A DNA stretch of 64,000 bases from an uncultured Prevotella sp. (GTDB lineage Bacteria; Bacteroidota; Bacteroidia; Bacteroidales; Bacteroidaceae). Position 1 is the stretch's first letter. Each line of letters begins with the position of its first letter. Of the stretch, positions 8,449 through 18,661 are shown one piece after another. The translations under genes and the position numbers were made by a program. The notes beneath the pieces are model-generated. The model was not told where the DNA came from. It worked only from the letters and a program-made list of their open reading frames with translations, and did no database searches. The stretch spans positions 1 to 64,000 of the forward strand of contig CAMJDL010000013.1 of assembly GCA_946404405.1 (NCBI GenBank), in the 5' to 3' direction.

Positions 8449-9618
8449 TCAGTCGTTTTTCGGTATCGTCAGCCACAAGAGATAATAGGTGGCGAAGATG
8501 ATGCCATAAATGGATACGGTGAGCATGACGGAGGGGTGCAAACCTTCGATGGTGGCGCCTGGGATGGCGGCTATATATAATAAGGTGGTGTTAAGTAGTC
8601 CTACGATGCCTGCAAGGACAACGCCAATTGAGGGTATGATTAGTGTGCCTAATGAGAGATAGAGGATAAGCGTTGCTGCTGGAATGACAATGAAGTTAGT
8701 CAGGAGGAAGTAGCACGAGAAGCGTCCGAAGTAGTAAGCAATCAATGGGGCCACACCTATCTGGGCAGCTACGGATACAGCTATCATGCCCAACGCCCAA
8801 TTGACGATGCGATGTGTCATCAGGTATTCAGCGGAGAAGGGGCGGTAGAATAGGGGGACGAACAGCAGAATGGCGAATACGGCCATAAACGACATCTGGA
8901 AACCAACATCGAACAAAGCCTTTGGCGTAACCAGCAGCATGATGATAGCTGTAAAGGCCAACGTGTTGACAGACATCTTTTGACGATGGCCAATGGCAAG
9001 CAGCGCATAGACAGTCAACATCACAGCTGAGCGGACCACGCTGGCAGACATGCCCACCAGAAAAACGAAAGCCCAAATGCTGAGAATAATGGCAACCTGT
9101 GTAATCAGCTGCCAACGACGCCCTACGACCAACATCGACAGCAGGGCGTAGATGATGCCTAAGTGCAGGCCGCTCAATGCTAAAATATGCGAGGCACCCG
9201 TCTTGGAGTAGGTGTCCTTCAGTTCATGGGTTAGGGCAGACTTATCACCTAACGCCATTGCTGCCACTACGGCATATTGGTCGTCTGACAATCCAGATGA
9301 CTCTAAGCGTTGCAGCAACACACTCCTTTGGTGCAGAAAGTACTGTTGGGTGCGCTCTATGCGCGAAGGCTCTCCATCGTCCACCTTGCTCAAATCCATC
9401 TCTGTGACCAAGATGCCTAACGCCACTGAGCATAGGGCAATGCCTATGGTTTGCAACTTGCCCCATCGTCCTAATAAGGCTGTGATGATGGTCAGCCCCA
9501 GCAAAAGCATCAGGCATGTAGGAACAGACAACAACAAGTGGCTGCCTAAAATAATACCCACCATCAGGCAGATGGCAGGTATTAATAGTGGTGATTGATG
9601 TAGGATGTTGGTTTTCAA
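8449..9618 (-). CDS. comEC: ComEC/Rec2-type competence protein (short form; TTG start called by ORF track)
   Basis: ALSGLHLGIIYALLS and multi-TM arrangement typical of the Competence domain. Confidence 0.8.
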   Translation of the reverse strand: MKTNILHQSPLLIPAICLMVGIILGSHLLLSVPTCLMLLLGLTIITALLGRWGKLQTIGIALCSVALGILVTEMDLSKVDDGEPSRIERTQQYFLHQRSVLLQRLESSGLSDDQYAVVAAMALGDKSALTHELKDTYSKTGASHILALSGLHLGIIYALLSMLVVGRRWQLITQVAIILSIWAFVFLVGMSASVVRSAVMLTVYALLAIGHRQKMSVNTLAFTAIIMLLVTPKALFDVGFQMSFMAVFAILLFVPLFYRPFSAEYLMTHRIVNWALGMIAVSVAAQIGVAPLIAYYFGRFSCYFLLTNFIVIPAATLILYLSLGTLIIPSIGVVLAGIVGLLNTTLLYIAAIPGATIEGLHPSVMLTVSIYGIIFATYYLLWLTIPKND

Positions 9619-9619
9619 A

Positions 9620-9654
9620 CCCTTAACCCTTAACCTTTAACCATTAATCATTAA
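9620..9654. repeat. Heptamer array (CCCTTAA)-type x5
   Basis: CCCTTAA CCCTTAA CCTTTAA CCATTAA TCATTAA. Confidence 0.85.
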
Positions 9655-11164
9655 TCAAATTCTCGCCCGTCATGTCTGAAGGCTGCTCCAGTCCCATGAT
9701 ATGCAGGATAGAAGGAGCCACGTCAGCCAGACGACCGTCCTTCACCGTTGCCGAGTTGTTGTTGGTGACATAGATGAAGGGAACGGGGTTCAGTGAGTGA
9801 GCTGTGTTAGGTGTGCCATCGGGATTGATAGCGTTGTCAGCATTACCGTGGTCAGCAATGATGATAGCCTCGTAGTCGTTAGCCTTAGCTGCCTCGATGA
9901 CCTCACGAACGCAGTTATCAACTGCCCAAACAGCCTTAGCAATAGCATTGTAGATACCTGTGTGGCCTACCATATCGCCATTAGCGAAATTAACAACGAT
10001 GAAGTCATATTTGTTCTCGTTGATGGCAGCCACCAGCTTATCCTTTACCTCGTAAGCACTCATCTCTGGCTTCAGGTCGTAGGTAGCTACCTTAGGAGAA
10101 GGTACCAGGATACGATCCTCACCCTCGTATGGAGCCTCGCGACCACCATTGAAGAAGAAGGTTACGTGAGCATATTTCTCAGTCTCGGCTGTGTGCAGCT
10201 GTTTCTTACCCTGCTTTGAGAGATACTCACCCAGTGTGTCCTCAACGTTCTCCTTGGGGAAGAGAATGTGAACACCCTTGAAGTTGGCGTCGTACGGAGT
10301 CATGCAATAGTACTGCAGGTTGGGGATGGTCTTCATGCCCTGCTCTGGCATATCCTCCTGAGTCAGAGCGATAGTCATCTCCTTGGCACGGTCGTTACGG
10401 AAGTTGATGAAGATAACAACATCGCCCTCCTCGATACAACCATTAACGCTGGCGTTGTGGATAGGCTTAATGAACTCGTCCGTCACACCCTCGTCGTAAC
10501 TCTCCTGCATGGCCTTCACCATATCCGTAGCCTGCTTACCAGTGCCGTTCACAATCAGGTCATAACCCTCTTTGACGCGCTCCCAACGCTTATCGCGGTC
10601 CATGGCGTAGAAACGACCAACGATTGAAGCGATAGCAGCATCATTAGCAACGCAGACATCGCTGACTTGCTGAATAAAACCTTTACCGCTCTTGGGGTCA
10701 GTATCGCGACCGTCCATATAGCAATGAACAAACACCTGATTCTTCAGACCATAAGCCTTACCAATCTCGATGAGTTTGAACAAATGATCGAGGCTTGAAT
10801 GTACGCCACCGTCAGAGGTCAGACCCATCAAGTGCAGCTTCTTTCCATTCTCCTTAGCGTATGTATAAGCAGCCTTCACCTGAGGATTCTCCATGATAGA
10901 GCCATCCTTGCAGGCACGGTTAATCTTAACGAGGTCCTGATACACGATGCGACCAGCACCGATATTGAGGTGACCCACCTCAGAGTTACCCATCTGTCCG
11001 TCGGGCAGACCTACGTCCTCACCAGAGGCCTGGAGCTGAGAGTGAGCCGAAGTGGCTGTCAACAAATCGAGATACGGGGTCGGCGTATTGAAGATCACGT
11101 CACCCTTACCATGCTTACCGATTCCCCATCCGTCGAGAATCATCAAAAGTGCTTTCTTTGCCAT
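9644..11164 (-). CDS. gpmI: 2,3-bisphosphoglycerate-independent phosphoglycerate mutase
   Basis: [32 protein letters not shown] motifs. Confidence 0.97.
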   Translation of the reverse strand: MAKKALLMILDGWGIGKHGKGDVIFNTPTPYLDLLTATSAHSQLQASGEDVGLPDGQMGNSEVGHLNIGAGRIVYQDLVKINRACKDGSIMENPQVKAAYTYAKENGKKLHLMGLTSDGGVHSSLDHLFKLIEIGKAYGLKNQVFVHCYMDGRDTDPKSGKGFIQQVSDVCVANDAAIASIVGRFYAMDRDKRWERVKEGYDLIVNGTGKQATDMVKAMQESYDEGVTDEFIKPIHNASVNGCIEEGDVVIFINFRNDRAKEMTIALTQEDMPEQGMKTIPNLQYYCMTPYDANFKGVHILFPKENVEDTLGEYLSKQGKKQLHTAETEKYAHVTFFFNGGREAPYEGEDRILVPSPKVATYDLKPEMSAYEVKDKLVAAINENKYDFIVVNFANGDMVGHTGIYNAIAKAVWAVDNCVREVIEAAKANDYEAIIIADHGNADNAINPDGTPNTAHSLNPVPFIYVTNNNSATVKDGRLADVAPSILHIMGLEQPSDMTGENLIND

Positions 11165-11325
11165 AAAATCTTATACCTATTTAATTATAATATCTTTTTT
11201 GCGCTGCAAAGGTACGAAATTATTTTGAACACAGAGAAACAGAATCGAAAAAAACGCTTATAACATGCAAATTACAAGCAAGTAATTTGCCCGTATTGGC
11301 AAAAAGTAGTATCTTTGCACAGTGT

Positions 11326-12021
11326 ATGTTGCAGAAACTAGTCGATAGAAAATATGTGCTCATGCTGATACTGATGGTATTGGCCATAGTAATAGGTGCT
11401 GTGGTGTGGCTGACAAGACAGCAACCACAGGAAGAGCCTTGCAAGCCTGTGGTTCAGCGCAGCTATAAGAAAATTAGTGGCTTTGACGAGAAACGCTATC
11501 CTACGCCAAACTATGACAGAACACGGAAGAACGAGGTAAAGGGTATCGTGTTACACCATACGGGGGAGCCAACGGTAGAGGAGTCGTTGGAAATCCTGAC
11601 ATCCCCAGAAAGGAAGGTGAGCACGCATGTGGTGATAGATACTGACGGTACACGCTATGTACTGGCTGATCCTACCGTCGTCACTTACCACGCAGGACTC
11701 TCCATCCTGCATGGTATGGAGCATTGTAACTATTGTACGATAGGTATTGAATTCCAGGGCAATACACTTGAGAAACCCTTGACTGGCGACCAGATAGCCA
11801 GCGCCATAGAATACATACTGCCCATCATTGAGGAATATGACATTCCTTTGGACAATATCGTGACGCACGAAATGGTAAGAAACGCCTATAGAGAGCAGTA
11901 TCCTGACAAGCGTTGCGACATCAAGGTGGACATCACCCCAGCAGAACATGCCCACTTCATGCAGGCATTGCGCACCTATTATAATATAAAGGAACGCGTA
12001 AGACAGGCCATGAATGGATAA
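11326..12021 (+). CDS. N-acetylmuramoyl-L-alanine amidase (amidase_2 type)
   Basis: GIVLHHTGEPT…IGIEFQGN…THEMVR; TATCTTTG box just upstream supports ATG at 11326 rather than TTG at 11287. Confidence 0.8.
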   Translation: MLQKLVDRKYVLMLILMVLAIVIGAVVWLTRQQPQEEPCKPVVQRSYKKISGFDEKRYPTPNYDRTRKNEVKGIVLHHTGEPTVEESLEILTSPERKVSTHVVIDTDGTRYVLADPTVVTYHAGLSILHGMEHCNYCTIGIEFQGNTLEKPLTGDQIASAIEYILPIIEEYDIPLDNIVTHEMVRNAYREQYPDKRCDIKVDITPAEHAHFMQALRTYYNIKERVRQAMNG

Positions 12022-12049
12022 TATGAATCATAACAAATAAGGTAAAGAT

Positions 12050-14935
12050 ATGAGACGACAAATATTTCTTCTGATAGCTGTATTGACAAGTCTGATGGTT
12101 CAGGCAGGTCATGATAATCCGGCACTGAAAGTCAGTGAATTAAAACTGAAGAACGGTATGACTGTATGGCTGAACGAGGACCATTCGCAACCCAAAGTGT
12201 TTGGTGCCGTTGTGGTGAAGGCTGGTTCCAAAGACTGTCCTAATACGGGTATTGCCCACTATTTCGAGCACATCATGTTCAAGGGCACAGATCGTATGGG
12301 TACCATAGACTATCAAACTGAAAAGCCTTGGCTGGACAGTATCTCTATGCAGTACGACCTCTTGTCGCAAACCAAGGACGAGGTGGAACGTGCTAAGATA
12401 CAGCAACACATCAACGCATTGAGTCTGAAGGCTGCTGACTATGTGATTCCCAACGAGTTCAGTCGTCTCATCTCGAAATACGGAGGTAGTAGACTGAATG
12501 CAGGTACAGGTCATGATATGACTTACTATCATAACTCGTTCATGCCACAGTATATCGAGCATTGGTGCTGGTTGAACTCAGAACGCCTGATAACGCCAGT
12601 GTTTAGAGGTTTTCAGGGAGAACTGGAGAATGTGTATGAGGAGAAAAACCGTGCATCGGACAATATGGTAAGTGGTGCACAGGAGAAAATCTTTGCTGCC
12701 GTCTTTAAGACGCAACCCTACGCCTATCCTATCATCGGTTCGACGGAGAATCTGAAGAATCCGCGCCTGTCGGATATGGCAGATTTCTACAAGAAATACT
12801 ATGTGGCTTCGAATATGGGGCTCATCCTCTGTGGCGACATCACACCCGACTCTACGCTGACTGCACTCTTGGAGCAAACCTTCGGACGCGTGCAGACTGG
12901 CCCTGTTCCAGAGCGTGGCTATAGTCCAATGCCAGAGATTGGTGCAGGAGAGAATTACGAAGTGAAGCTGCCCATTCCACTGATAGGTGCGGAAGCGATG
13001 GTATTCAAAGGACCTACCGACTTCGAACCCGATGCCGATGCCCTTGATTTGGCCAACAAATTGCTCTCAAATGGTAAGGCTGGTATGCTGGACTCACTCT
13101 CCAACGAACACAAGGTGATGATGGCAGCAGCCATGAGTGTGGCATTGGCTGATGCTGGTGGTTCGGGAGTCATCATTATTCCCAAGCTGTTGGGTAAGAT
13201 GAAGACTGCCGAAGGGCGTGTAATGGAACAGATTCAAAAGGTGATGAACGGTGACTTCAGCACACAACAGTTGGAGACGCTGAAACAGGAAATGGTGTTG
13301 GAGGCCCGGAAGGAACTGGAGACTATCGACAATCGCTCGCAGCTGATGGTGGATGCCTTCTCGAAAGGCCATTCCTGGCAAGATGTGCTCGACAAGATTG
13401 AACGCATCAAGCAAGTGACAAAGGAGGAGGTTGTTGCTGCTGCCAAGAAATACTATGGTGCCAACCATATCACACTGACCAAGAAATATGGTACGCCAGA
13501 CAAAGAACGCATCAAACAGCCTGGCTACAAGCCCATAGCACCAAAGAACATGGATGCGAAGTCAGCCTTCGCCCAGCAACTGGAGCAGATTCCCGTCAAG
13601 GAATCCATGATTCGTACTGTCGACTTCGAAAAAGACGTGACGACCAAGAAACTCAACGATCACGTCACCTTATATCATAAAGTGAACCCTCTCAATGATG
13701 TCTTTACGTTTACGCTGCGCTATCAGGATGGCACGTTGCATAGTCCTAAGCTCAGAGTGCTGGCATCGTATCTCAGTGCGTTAGGCACCGATTCGCTGAA
13801 AAAACAGCAGTTGGAACAGGCCTGGCAACACATAGGCACAACGATGGAGGTGGCACAGGGTGACGAACGATTCAGCTTTAACCTGACGGGTCCCGACCAT
13901 CAGCTGAAATCTGCTCTACAACTGTTGGCCCACTTCCTGCGTTCTGCCAAGGGTGATGACGCAGCACTTGATGAGGCTAAAGATGCAGACAAGGTGGATC
14001 GTAAAAGCTTTGGCAAACAGAAGGACGACGTCTTGAGACCTATACTCCGTAAGGTGGCCTATGGTGAAAAGTCGGAATATCTGACGCAACTGTCGAAGCA
14101 GGAAATCAAGGCCCTGAAGAGTAATGAGTTGTTAGACGTCTTCCATGAGCTTCAGCAGTACGACTGCGAGTTGTTCTATTGTGGACGACAACCCTTGGAG
14201 TCCGTTGCGTTGGCTACGCAACAAAGTCTACCTTTGACTCAGTGCAATAAGAAGAAAACTGACACCTTCCGTCGCTTGCAGCAATATGCCGAGCCTACTG
14301 TTTTCTTTTACAATGTACCTAAGTCACGCCAGAACTACGTGGTCAGTTATGATGGCATTAGCGCGCTATCCACAGCTGAGGAGCGTACCAAGCTGAAACT
14401 GTGGGATGAATACTTTGGTGGCGGCATGTCATCGGTATTGTTCCAGAATGTCCGTGAGTTCCGTTCGCTGGCTTATTCCACGAATGGTGGAAGCATCGCA
14501 CCCAGTTTGCCCCAGCATGCCCAAGAGCCTGTAGCTTACTTCACTGCTACGGGTACGCAGGCTGACAAGACGATGGAGGCTATCGCCACCATTGACTCGC
14601 TATTACGTCAGATGCCTATGAAAGAAGAGAATCTGGAGGCTGCCCGTCAGAGCGTGCTCAGTGACATCCAAAACGCTTATCCCACATTCAGAGGTGTGGC
14701 CAAGTATGTGGCAAACAAATTGGGAGAAGGTTACACCACAGATCCGAATGCTGAAGTAGCTCGTCTGTTGCCTGCTGTCACTGCACAGGATATCGTACAG
14801 TTCCACCACCAACACATAGCCAACAATAAGAACCGCATTTGGATTGTCATTGGCGACAAAAAGACCACTGACCTCCAACAGTTAGCCCGCTATGGCAAGG
14901 TCGTAGAGCTGAAGAAGGCAGACATATACAGATAA
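12050..14935 (+). CDS. M16 family zinc metalloprotease (two-domain)
   Basis: HYFEHIMFKGT (HxxEH) and downstream E-rich helix; signal peptide. Confidence 0.95.
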   Translation: MRRQIFLLIAVLTSLMVQAGHDNPALKVSELKLKNGMTVWLNEDHSQPKVFGAVVVKAGSKDCPNTGIAHYFEHIMFKGTDRMGTIDYQTEKPWLDSISMQYDLLSQTKDEVERAKIQQHINALSLKAADYVIPNEFSRLISKYGGSRLNAGTGHDMTYYHNSFMPQYIEHWCWLNSERLITPVFRGFQGELENVYEEKNRASDNMVSGAQEKIFAAVFKTQPYAYPIIGSTENLKNPRLSDMADFYKKYYVASNMGLILCGDITPDSTLTALLEQTFGRVQTGPVPERGYSPMPEIGAGENYEVKLPIPLIGAEAMVFKGPTDFEPDADALDLANKLLSNGKAGMLDSLSNEHKVMMAAAMSVALADAGGSGVIIIPKLLGKMKTAEGRVMEQIQKVMNGDFSTQQLETLKQEMVLEARKELETIDNRSQLMVDAFSKGHSWQDVLDKIERIKQVTKEEVVAAAKKYYGANHITLTKKYGTPDKERIKQPGYKPIAPKNMDAKSAFAQQLEQIPVKESMIRTVDFEKDVTTKKLNDHVTLYHKVNPLNDVFTFTLRYQDGTLHSPKLRVLASYLSALGTDSLKKQQLEQAWQHIGTTMEVAQGDERFSFNLTGPDHQLKSALQLLAHFLRSAKGDDAALDEAKDADKVDRKSFGKQKDDVLRPILRKVAYGEKSEYLTQLSKQEIKALKSNELLDVFHELQQYDCELFYCGRQPLESVALATQQSLPLTQCNKKKTDTFRRLQQYAEPTVFFYNVPKSRQNYVVSYDGISALSTAEERTKLKLWDEYFGGGMSSVLFQNVREFRSLAYSTNGGSIAPSLPQHAQEPVAYFTATGTQADKTMEAIATIDSLLRQMPMKEENLEAARQSVLSDIQNAYPTFRGVAKYVANKLGEGYTTDPNAEVARLLPAVTAQDIVQFHHQHIANNKNRIWIVIGDKKTTDLQQLARYGKVVELKKADIYR

Positions 14936-14942
14936 GTGGATG

Positions 14943-16631
14943 TCAGTACTTGAAGACAAAGTCTTCTAAAGTGCAGAGCGACTTCTCCTTCGTGTCAGAC
15001 TTGAAGACGAAGAAGAGGGCGTGCTTGCCCGTCAGTCCTGACAAACCAGGCAAGGGGATAGTCAGTCCTATAGGCTTTTGGGGTGTCATGTCAGCCTTCA
15101 CGTCAACCTTGCCCAGCGTTAAGCCTCGCTGTGATGCCCAGGGACGGTCGGCCATCACCTCGATAGTGCCGTCGATACCTTCAGGAATGATGGTCAGCAA
15201 CAGTTGCACATTCTTCTTTCCCATAAATGGGTCGAAGTTGAAATACTTATAGCCTACGATGGAGCCGTCGGTGTTGTTGACAACGGCATTGGTGTTGTAG
15301 CGCAGGTCATAAGGTGCATCGTACTTCTTTGTCGAAGCCAGTGCCTCTTCTTTTGTCATGCCTTCCTCACCACCATAGCCAGCAGCTACGTAGGAGCCGT
15401 AGAACGTGTTATTGGGCCACTCATGGGTAGCAGGCTTCGGACCCGTGTACCAGCAGGCAATACCGGCAGAATGGCGCTCTAACGGGTTCAAACCTTCTGT
15501 TGAGAATCCTTCGGAAGTATATTCTCCCTCGCTGATCTCCACCTTGCCGCCCTTGCCTTTTTCCACCTTTACCTCGATGGGGGCCACCATGGCCTGACGG
15601 GCGTACTCGTTGGTACCCGTCTGACGATGGTAGAACACATACCAGTGACCGTGAATCTCACAGATACTGCCGTGGGTGTTGCCATCAGGTGTGGCTGAAG
15701 CGATGACGTTACCCTGCTCATCCTTCTCACGGGCACGTCCGTCGATGATGGTACCGCCATAGGTCCAGGGACCCAGTGGGTTGTCGCTGTAGCAGTAGGC
15801 GAGGGTATAGTTTGACGAGGGCAGTCCGAACTCACCTTCCTCCGTGAAACGGCTATAGATAAAGACGTACTTATCCTTGATCTTACGGATGCTGGAAGCC
15901 TCGAAGAACTTAAAGCGGCCCTCCTGATAGCGACCGGAAATCATATCTTCCACAATCTTCGTACCTGGTTTTACAGTAGCCATCGTCGTTGGGTCGAACT
16001 CAGCAGCATAAGAGCGCTCGAATCCCCAATAGCCATAGACGCGTCCGTCGTCATCGACAAAGACAGCAGGGTCAAACTGCAAAACACCATCCACCTGATT
16101 AGGATTGTCCTTGCTCCAGTTACACACCTTGAAGGGCCCGTCTGGACGGTCGCTCTTCGCAATCAGACCATTGCGGAAACCCGTCTGGTCGTTAGGGAAG
16201 AGGTAGTAGGTTTTTTTGCCTGTGCTGTCCGTCACCAGTGTCACGTCGGGGGCATAGAGCACGTCGGCAGTGCCGGCAGAGTCAAATGGCTCGCCGTCAC
16301 GGTTCTTATCCACCGTGAGTATAACGCCGTCGTAGCGCCACCGTGTCAGGTCATCGACTGATGCCGACCACACCACTTGGTCGCGTCCGCAGTAAGCCGT
16401 CACCAGGTTATCGTGCGAACCATAGACATAGACACGATACTTCCCTGGTTGGTCAGGATCTTCAAACACGTAAGGTTCACCGTCAGGGATATGTTCCCAC
16501 AGGGGCATATACGGGTTTCCTACGGTAGTGAGTTCAGATGTCGTCGTGGTCGCAGTTTTCTGACTGCATGACACTACCATCGCTCCACAGCATGCTGTGG
16601 CAACAATCATCTTCAAGGCCTTTGCTTTCAT
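14943..16631 (-). CDS. Glycoside hydrolase family 43-like lipoprotein
   Basis: YAPDVTLV, DGVLQFDPAVFVDDDGRVYGYWG, FFEASSIRKI, HGSICEIHGHWYVFYHR; Cys lipobox. Confidence 0.85.
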   Translation of the reverse strand: MKAKALKMIVATACCGAMVVSCSQKTATTTTSELTTVGNPYMPLWEHIPDGEPYVFEDPDQPGKYRVYVYGSHDNLVTAYCGRDQVVWSASVDDLTRWRYDGVILTVDKNRDGEPFDSAGTADVLYAPDVTLVTDSTGKKTYYLFPNDQTGFRNGLIAKSDRPDGPFKVCNWSKDNPNQVDGVLQFDPAVFVDDDGRVYGYWGFERSYAAEFDPTTMATVKPGTKIVEDMISGRYQEGRFKFFEASSIRKIKDKYVFIYSRFTEEGEFGLPSSNYTLAYCYSDNPLGPWTYGGTIIDGRAREKDEQGNVIASATPDGNTHGSICEIHGHWYVFYHRQTGTNEYARQAMVAPIEVKVEKGKGGKVEISEGEYTSEGFSTEGLNPLERHSAGIACWYTGPKPATHEWPNNTFYGSYVAAGYGGEEGMTKEEALASTKKYDAPYDLRYNTNAVVNNTDGSIVGYKYFNFDPFMGKKNVQLLLTIIPEGIDGTIEVMADRPWASQRGLTLGKVDVKADMTPQKPIGLTIPLPGLSGLTGKHALFFVFKSDTKEKSLCTLEDFVFKY

Positions 16632-16781
16632 ATTAAATCGTGATTAGTTATGATTTCGTTGGCAAAAGTACACAATAATTTTGGAATAGGCAACTATTTG
16701 CTCTCTAAAATACGTTTAGTATTGATGACAATTCGAACGTTCATACATCTTTATAATATAGTATATACTTAAAAACAAACT

Positions 16782-17621
16782 ATGAGCGTAAAAGAATTGG
16801 AATTGCTTGCGGAGAAAAACCGTAAGCGTCTTGTTGAGGTGGTATATGCCGCCAAGGCTGGCCACATCGGTGGCGACCTGTCGTGCCTAAATGTGATGAC
16901 GGCACTGTATTTCCATGTGATGAGGAATTTGAACCCTGCTGAACCCAAGGCGGCTGAAAGAGATCGCTTTGTGTTGTCGAAAGGCCACTGCGTAGAGGCG
17001 CTGTATGTAACTTTAGAGGCCAAGGGTTTTCTCGCCCCTGAAGTGCTCGATACCTTGGGTAAGTTTGGCAGTATCCTGAGTGGACACCCCACCATCGAGG
17101 TTCCTGGCATTGAGGTGAACAGTGGTGCGCTGGGTCATGGTTTGAGCATTGGCGTGGGCATGGCTATTGCAGCGAAGATGGATAAGAAGGCGTGGAAGAC
17201 CTATGTGTTAATGGGCGATGGCGAACAGGGCGAAGGTTCTATCTACGAGGCCGCCATGGCAGGTAACAAATACCAGTTAGACAATCTGGTGGCTATCATC
17301 GACCGCAACCATCTGCAAATTAGTGGTGATACGGAGGACGTGATGCCCATCGACAGCATCAAGGAACGCTGGAGTGCCTTTGGCTGGGATGTTATCAGCA
17401 TGAATGGTGACTCGATGGATGACATAGTCAAAACCTTCGATGCCATCGACTATACAAATGGCAAGCCCCACCTGTTGATTTCGAATACGACGAAGGGCCG
17501 TGGCGTCAGCTTTATGGAAGGAATTGCCAAGTGGCATCATGGCGTGCTGAACGAAGAACAGTGTAAAGCCGCTGTCGCAGAAATAGAAGAAAGAATTTGT
17601 TTAATGAGTAATGAGAAATGA
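16782..17621 (+). CDS. Transketolase N-terminal subunit (thiamine-PP binding)
   Basis: GHIGGDLS, GDGEQGEGSIYEAAM, H-rich TPP-binding motifs. Confidence 0.92.
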   Translation: MSVKELELLAEKNRKRLVEVVYAAKAGHIGGDLSCLNVMTALYFHVMRNLNPAEPKAAERDRFVLSKGHCVEALYVTLEAKGFLAPEVLDTLGKFGSILSGHPTIEVPGIEVNSGALGHGLSIGVGMAIAAKMDKKAWKTYVLMGDGEQGEGSIYEAAMAGNKYQLDNLVAIIDRNHLQISGDTEDVMPIDSIKERWSAFGWDVISMNGDSMDDIVKTFDAIDYTNGKPHLLISNTTKGRGVSFMEGIAKWHHGVLNEEQCKAAVAEIEERICLMSNEK

Positions 17622-17695
17622 GTAATGAGTAATTATGATTACTCACATAAAGGCAAAACTAATCACAATTACTAATTTCTAATTACTAATTACTA
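17603..17695. repeat. Two heptamer arrays (AATGAGT at 17603-17637; ATTACTA at 17668-17695)
   Basis: Direct reading, 7-bp phase maintained within each array. Confidence 0.85.
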
Positions 17696-17708
17696 ATTTA
17701 AGAAGAAT

Positions 17709-18638
17709 ATGATTGCTTGTAGAAAACAGTTTACTGACACGTTGCTGGAATTGGCACGTGAGGACAAAGATATTATTGCCGTAACCACCGACGCCCGTGG
17801 TTCTGTGACGTTGGGCGACTATGCCAACGCACTGCCTGAGCAGTTTGTGGAGTGTGGTATTGCTGAACAGGATGCAGTAGGTATCTCTGCTGGTTTGGCG
17901 CATAGTGGGAAAAAGGTGTTCTGTTGTGGACCCGCCTGCTTCTATGTGGCCCGTTCACTGGAACAGGTGAAGGTGGACTTGGCTTACTCTGAGAATCCTG
18001 TGACGATTCTGGGTGTGTCAGGTGGTGTGGCCTATGGTGCACTGGGTGCTACCCACCACTCGTTGCACGATATTGCCGTGCTGCGCACTTTCCCTGGTAT
18101 GACCGTTTGTTTGCCCAGCGACTGGCGCTTTACCAAGAAACTCGTGAAGTTGCTCGTCGACTACGATAAGCCCTGCTATGTTCGTGTGGGTCGAGCTGCT
18201 ATTCCTGACGTTTATGCTGACGACAACTTTGAGGTAGTGCCTGGTAAGGCCATTCAGATTCTTGATGGTACTGACGTGACCATCGTAGCTGCTGGCGAAA
18301 CGGTCTATCATGCCTGGCAGGCAGGTTTGCAACTGAAGGAGAAGGGCATTTCGGCTCGTGTGCTCGACTGCTCATGGATTAAACCCTTCGACGAGGAGGC
18401 TATTAAGAAAGCTGCCAAGGAAACAGGGCGCATCGTCACTGTCGAGGAGCACTCTCAGTATGGTGGCTTAGGTGCTATGGTCTGTGAGACTATCTCTGAG
18501 AATCCCGTTCCTGTGCGTATTATCGGTATTCCTGACGAGAATGTCGTTCATGGCACGAACGCAGAGATATTCCACCATTATGGCATGGATGCGGAAGGCG
18601 TAGCGAAAGCTGTGACTAGCTTTCTAAATGAGAAATGA
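17709..18638 (+). CDS. Transketolase C-terminal subunit
   Basis: ECGIAEQDAVGISAGLA; VTVEEHSQYGGLG. Confidence 0.92.
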   Translation: MIACRKQFTDTLLELAREDKDIIAVTTDARGSVTLGDYANALPEQFVECGIAEQDAVGISAGLAHSGKKVFCCGPACFYVARSLEQVKVDLAYSENPVTILGVSGGVAYGALGATHHSLHDIAVLRTFPGMTVCLPSDWRFTKKLVKLLVDYDKPCYVRVGRAAIPDVYADDNFEVVPGKAIQILDGTDVTIVAAGETVYHAWQAGLQLKEKGISARVLDCSWIKPFDEEAIKKAAKETGRIVTVEEHSQYGGLGAMVCETISENPVPVRIIGIPDENVVHGTNAEIFHHYGMDAEGVAKAVTSFLNEK

Positions 18639-18661
18639 GAAAGGAGAAATGAGAAATGACG
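18627..18661. repeat. Heptamer array (AATGAGA)x5
   Basis: AATGAGA AATGAGA AAGGAGA AATGAGA AATGACG. Confidence 0.85.

Noticed and set aside
11287-11325. Upstream TTG start of the amidase proposed by the ORF track
   Set aside because: A TATCTTTG promoter box overlaps this segment, so the ATG at 11326 is more likely
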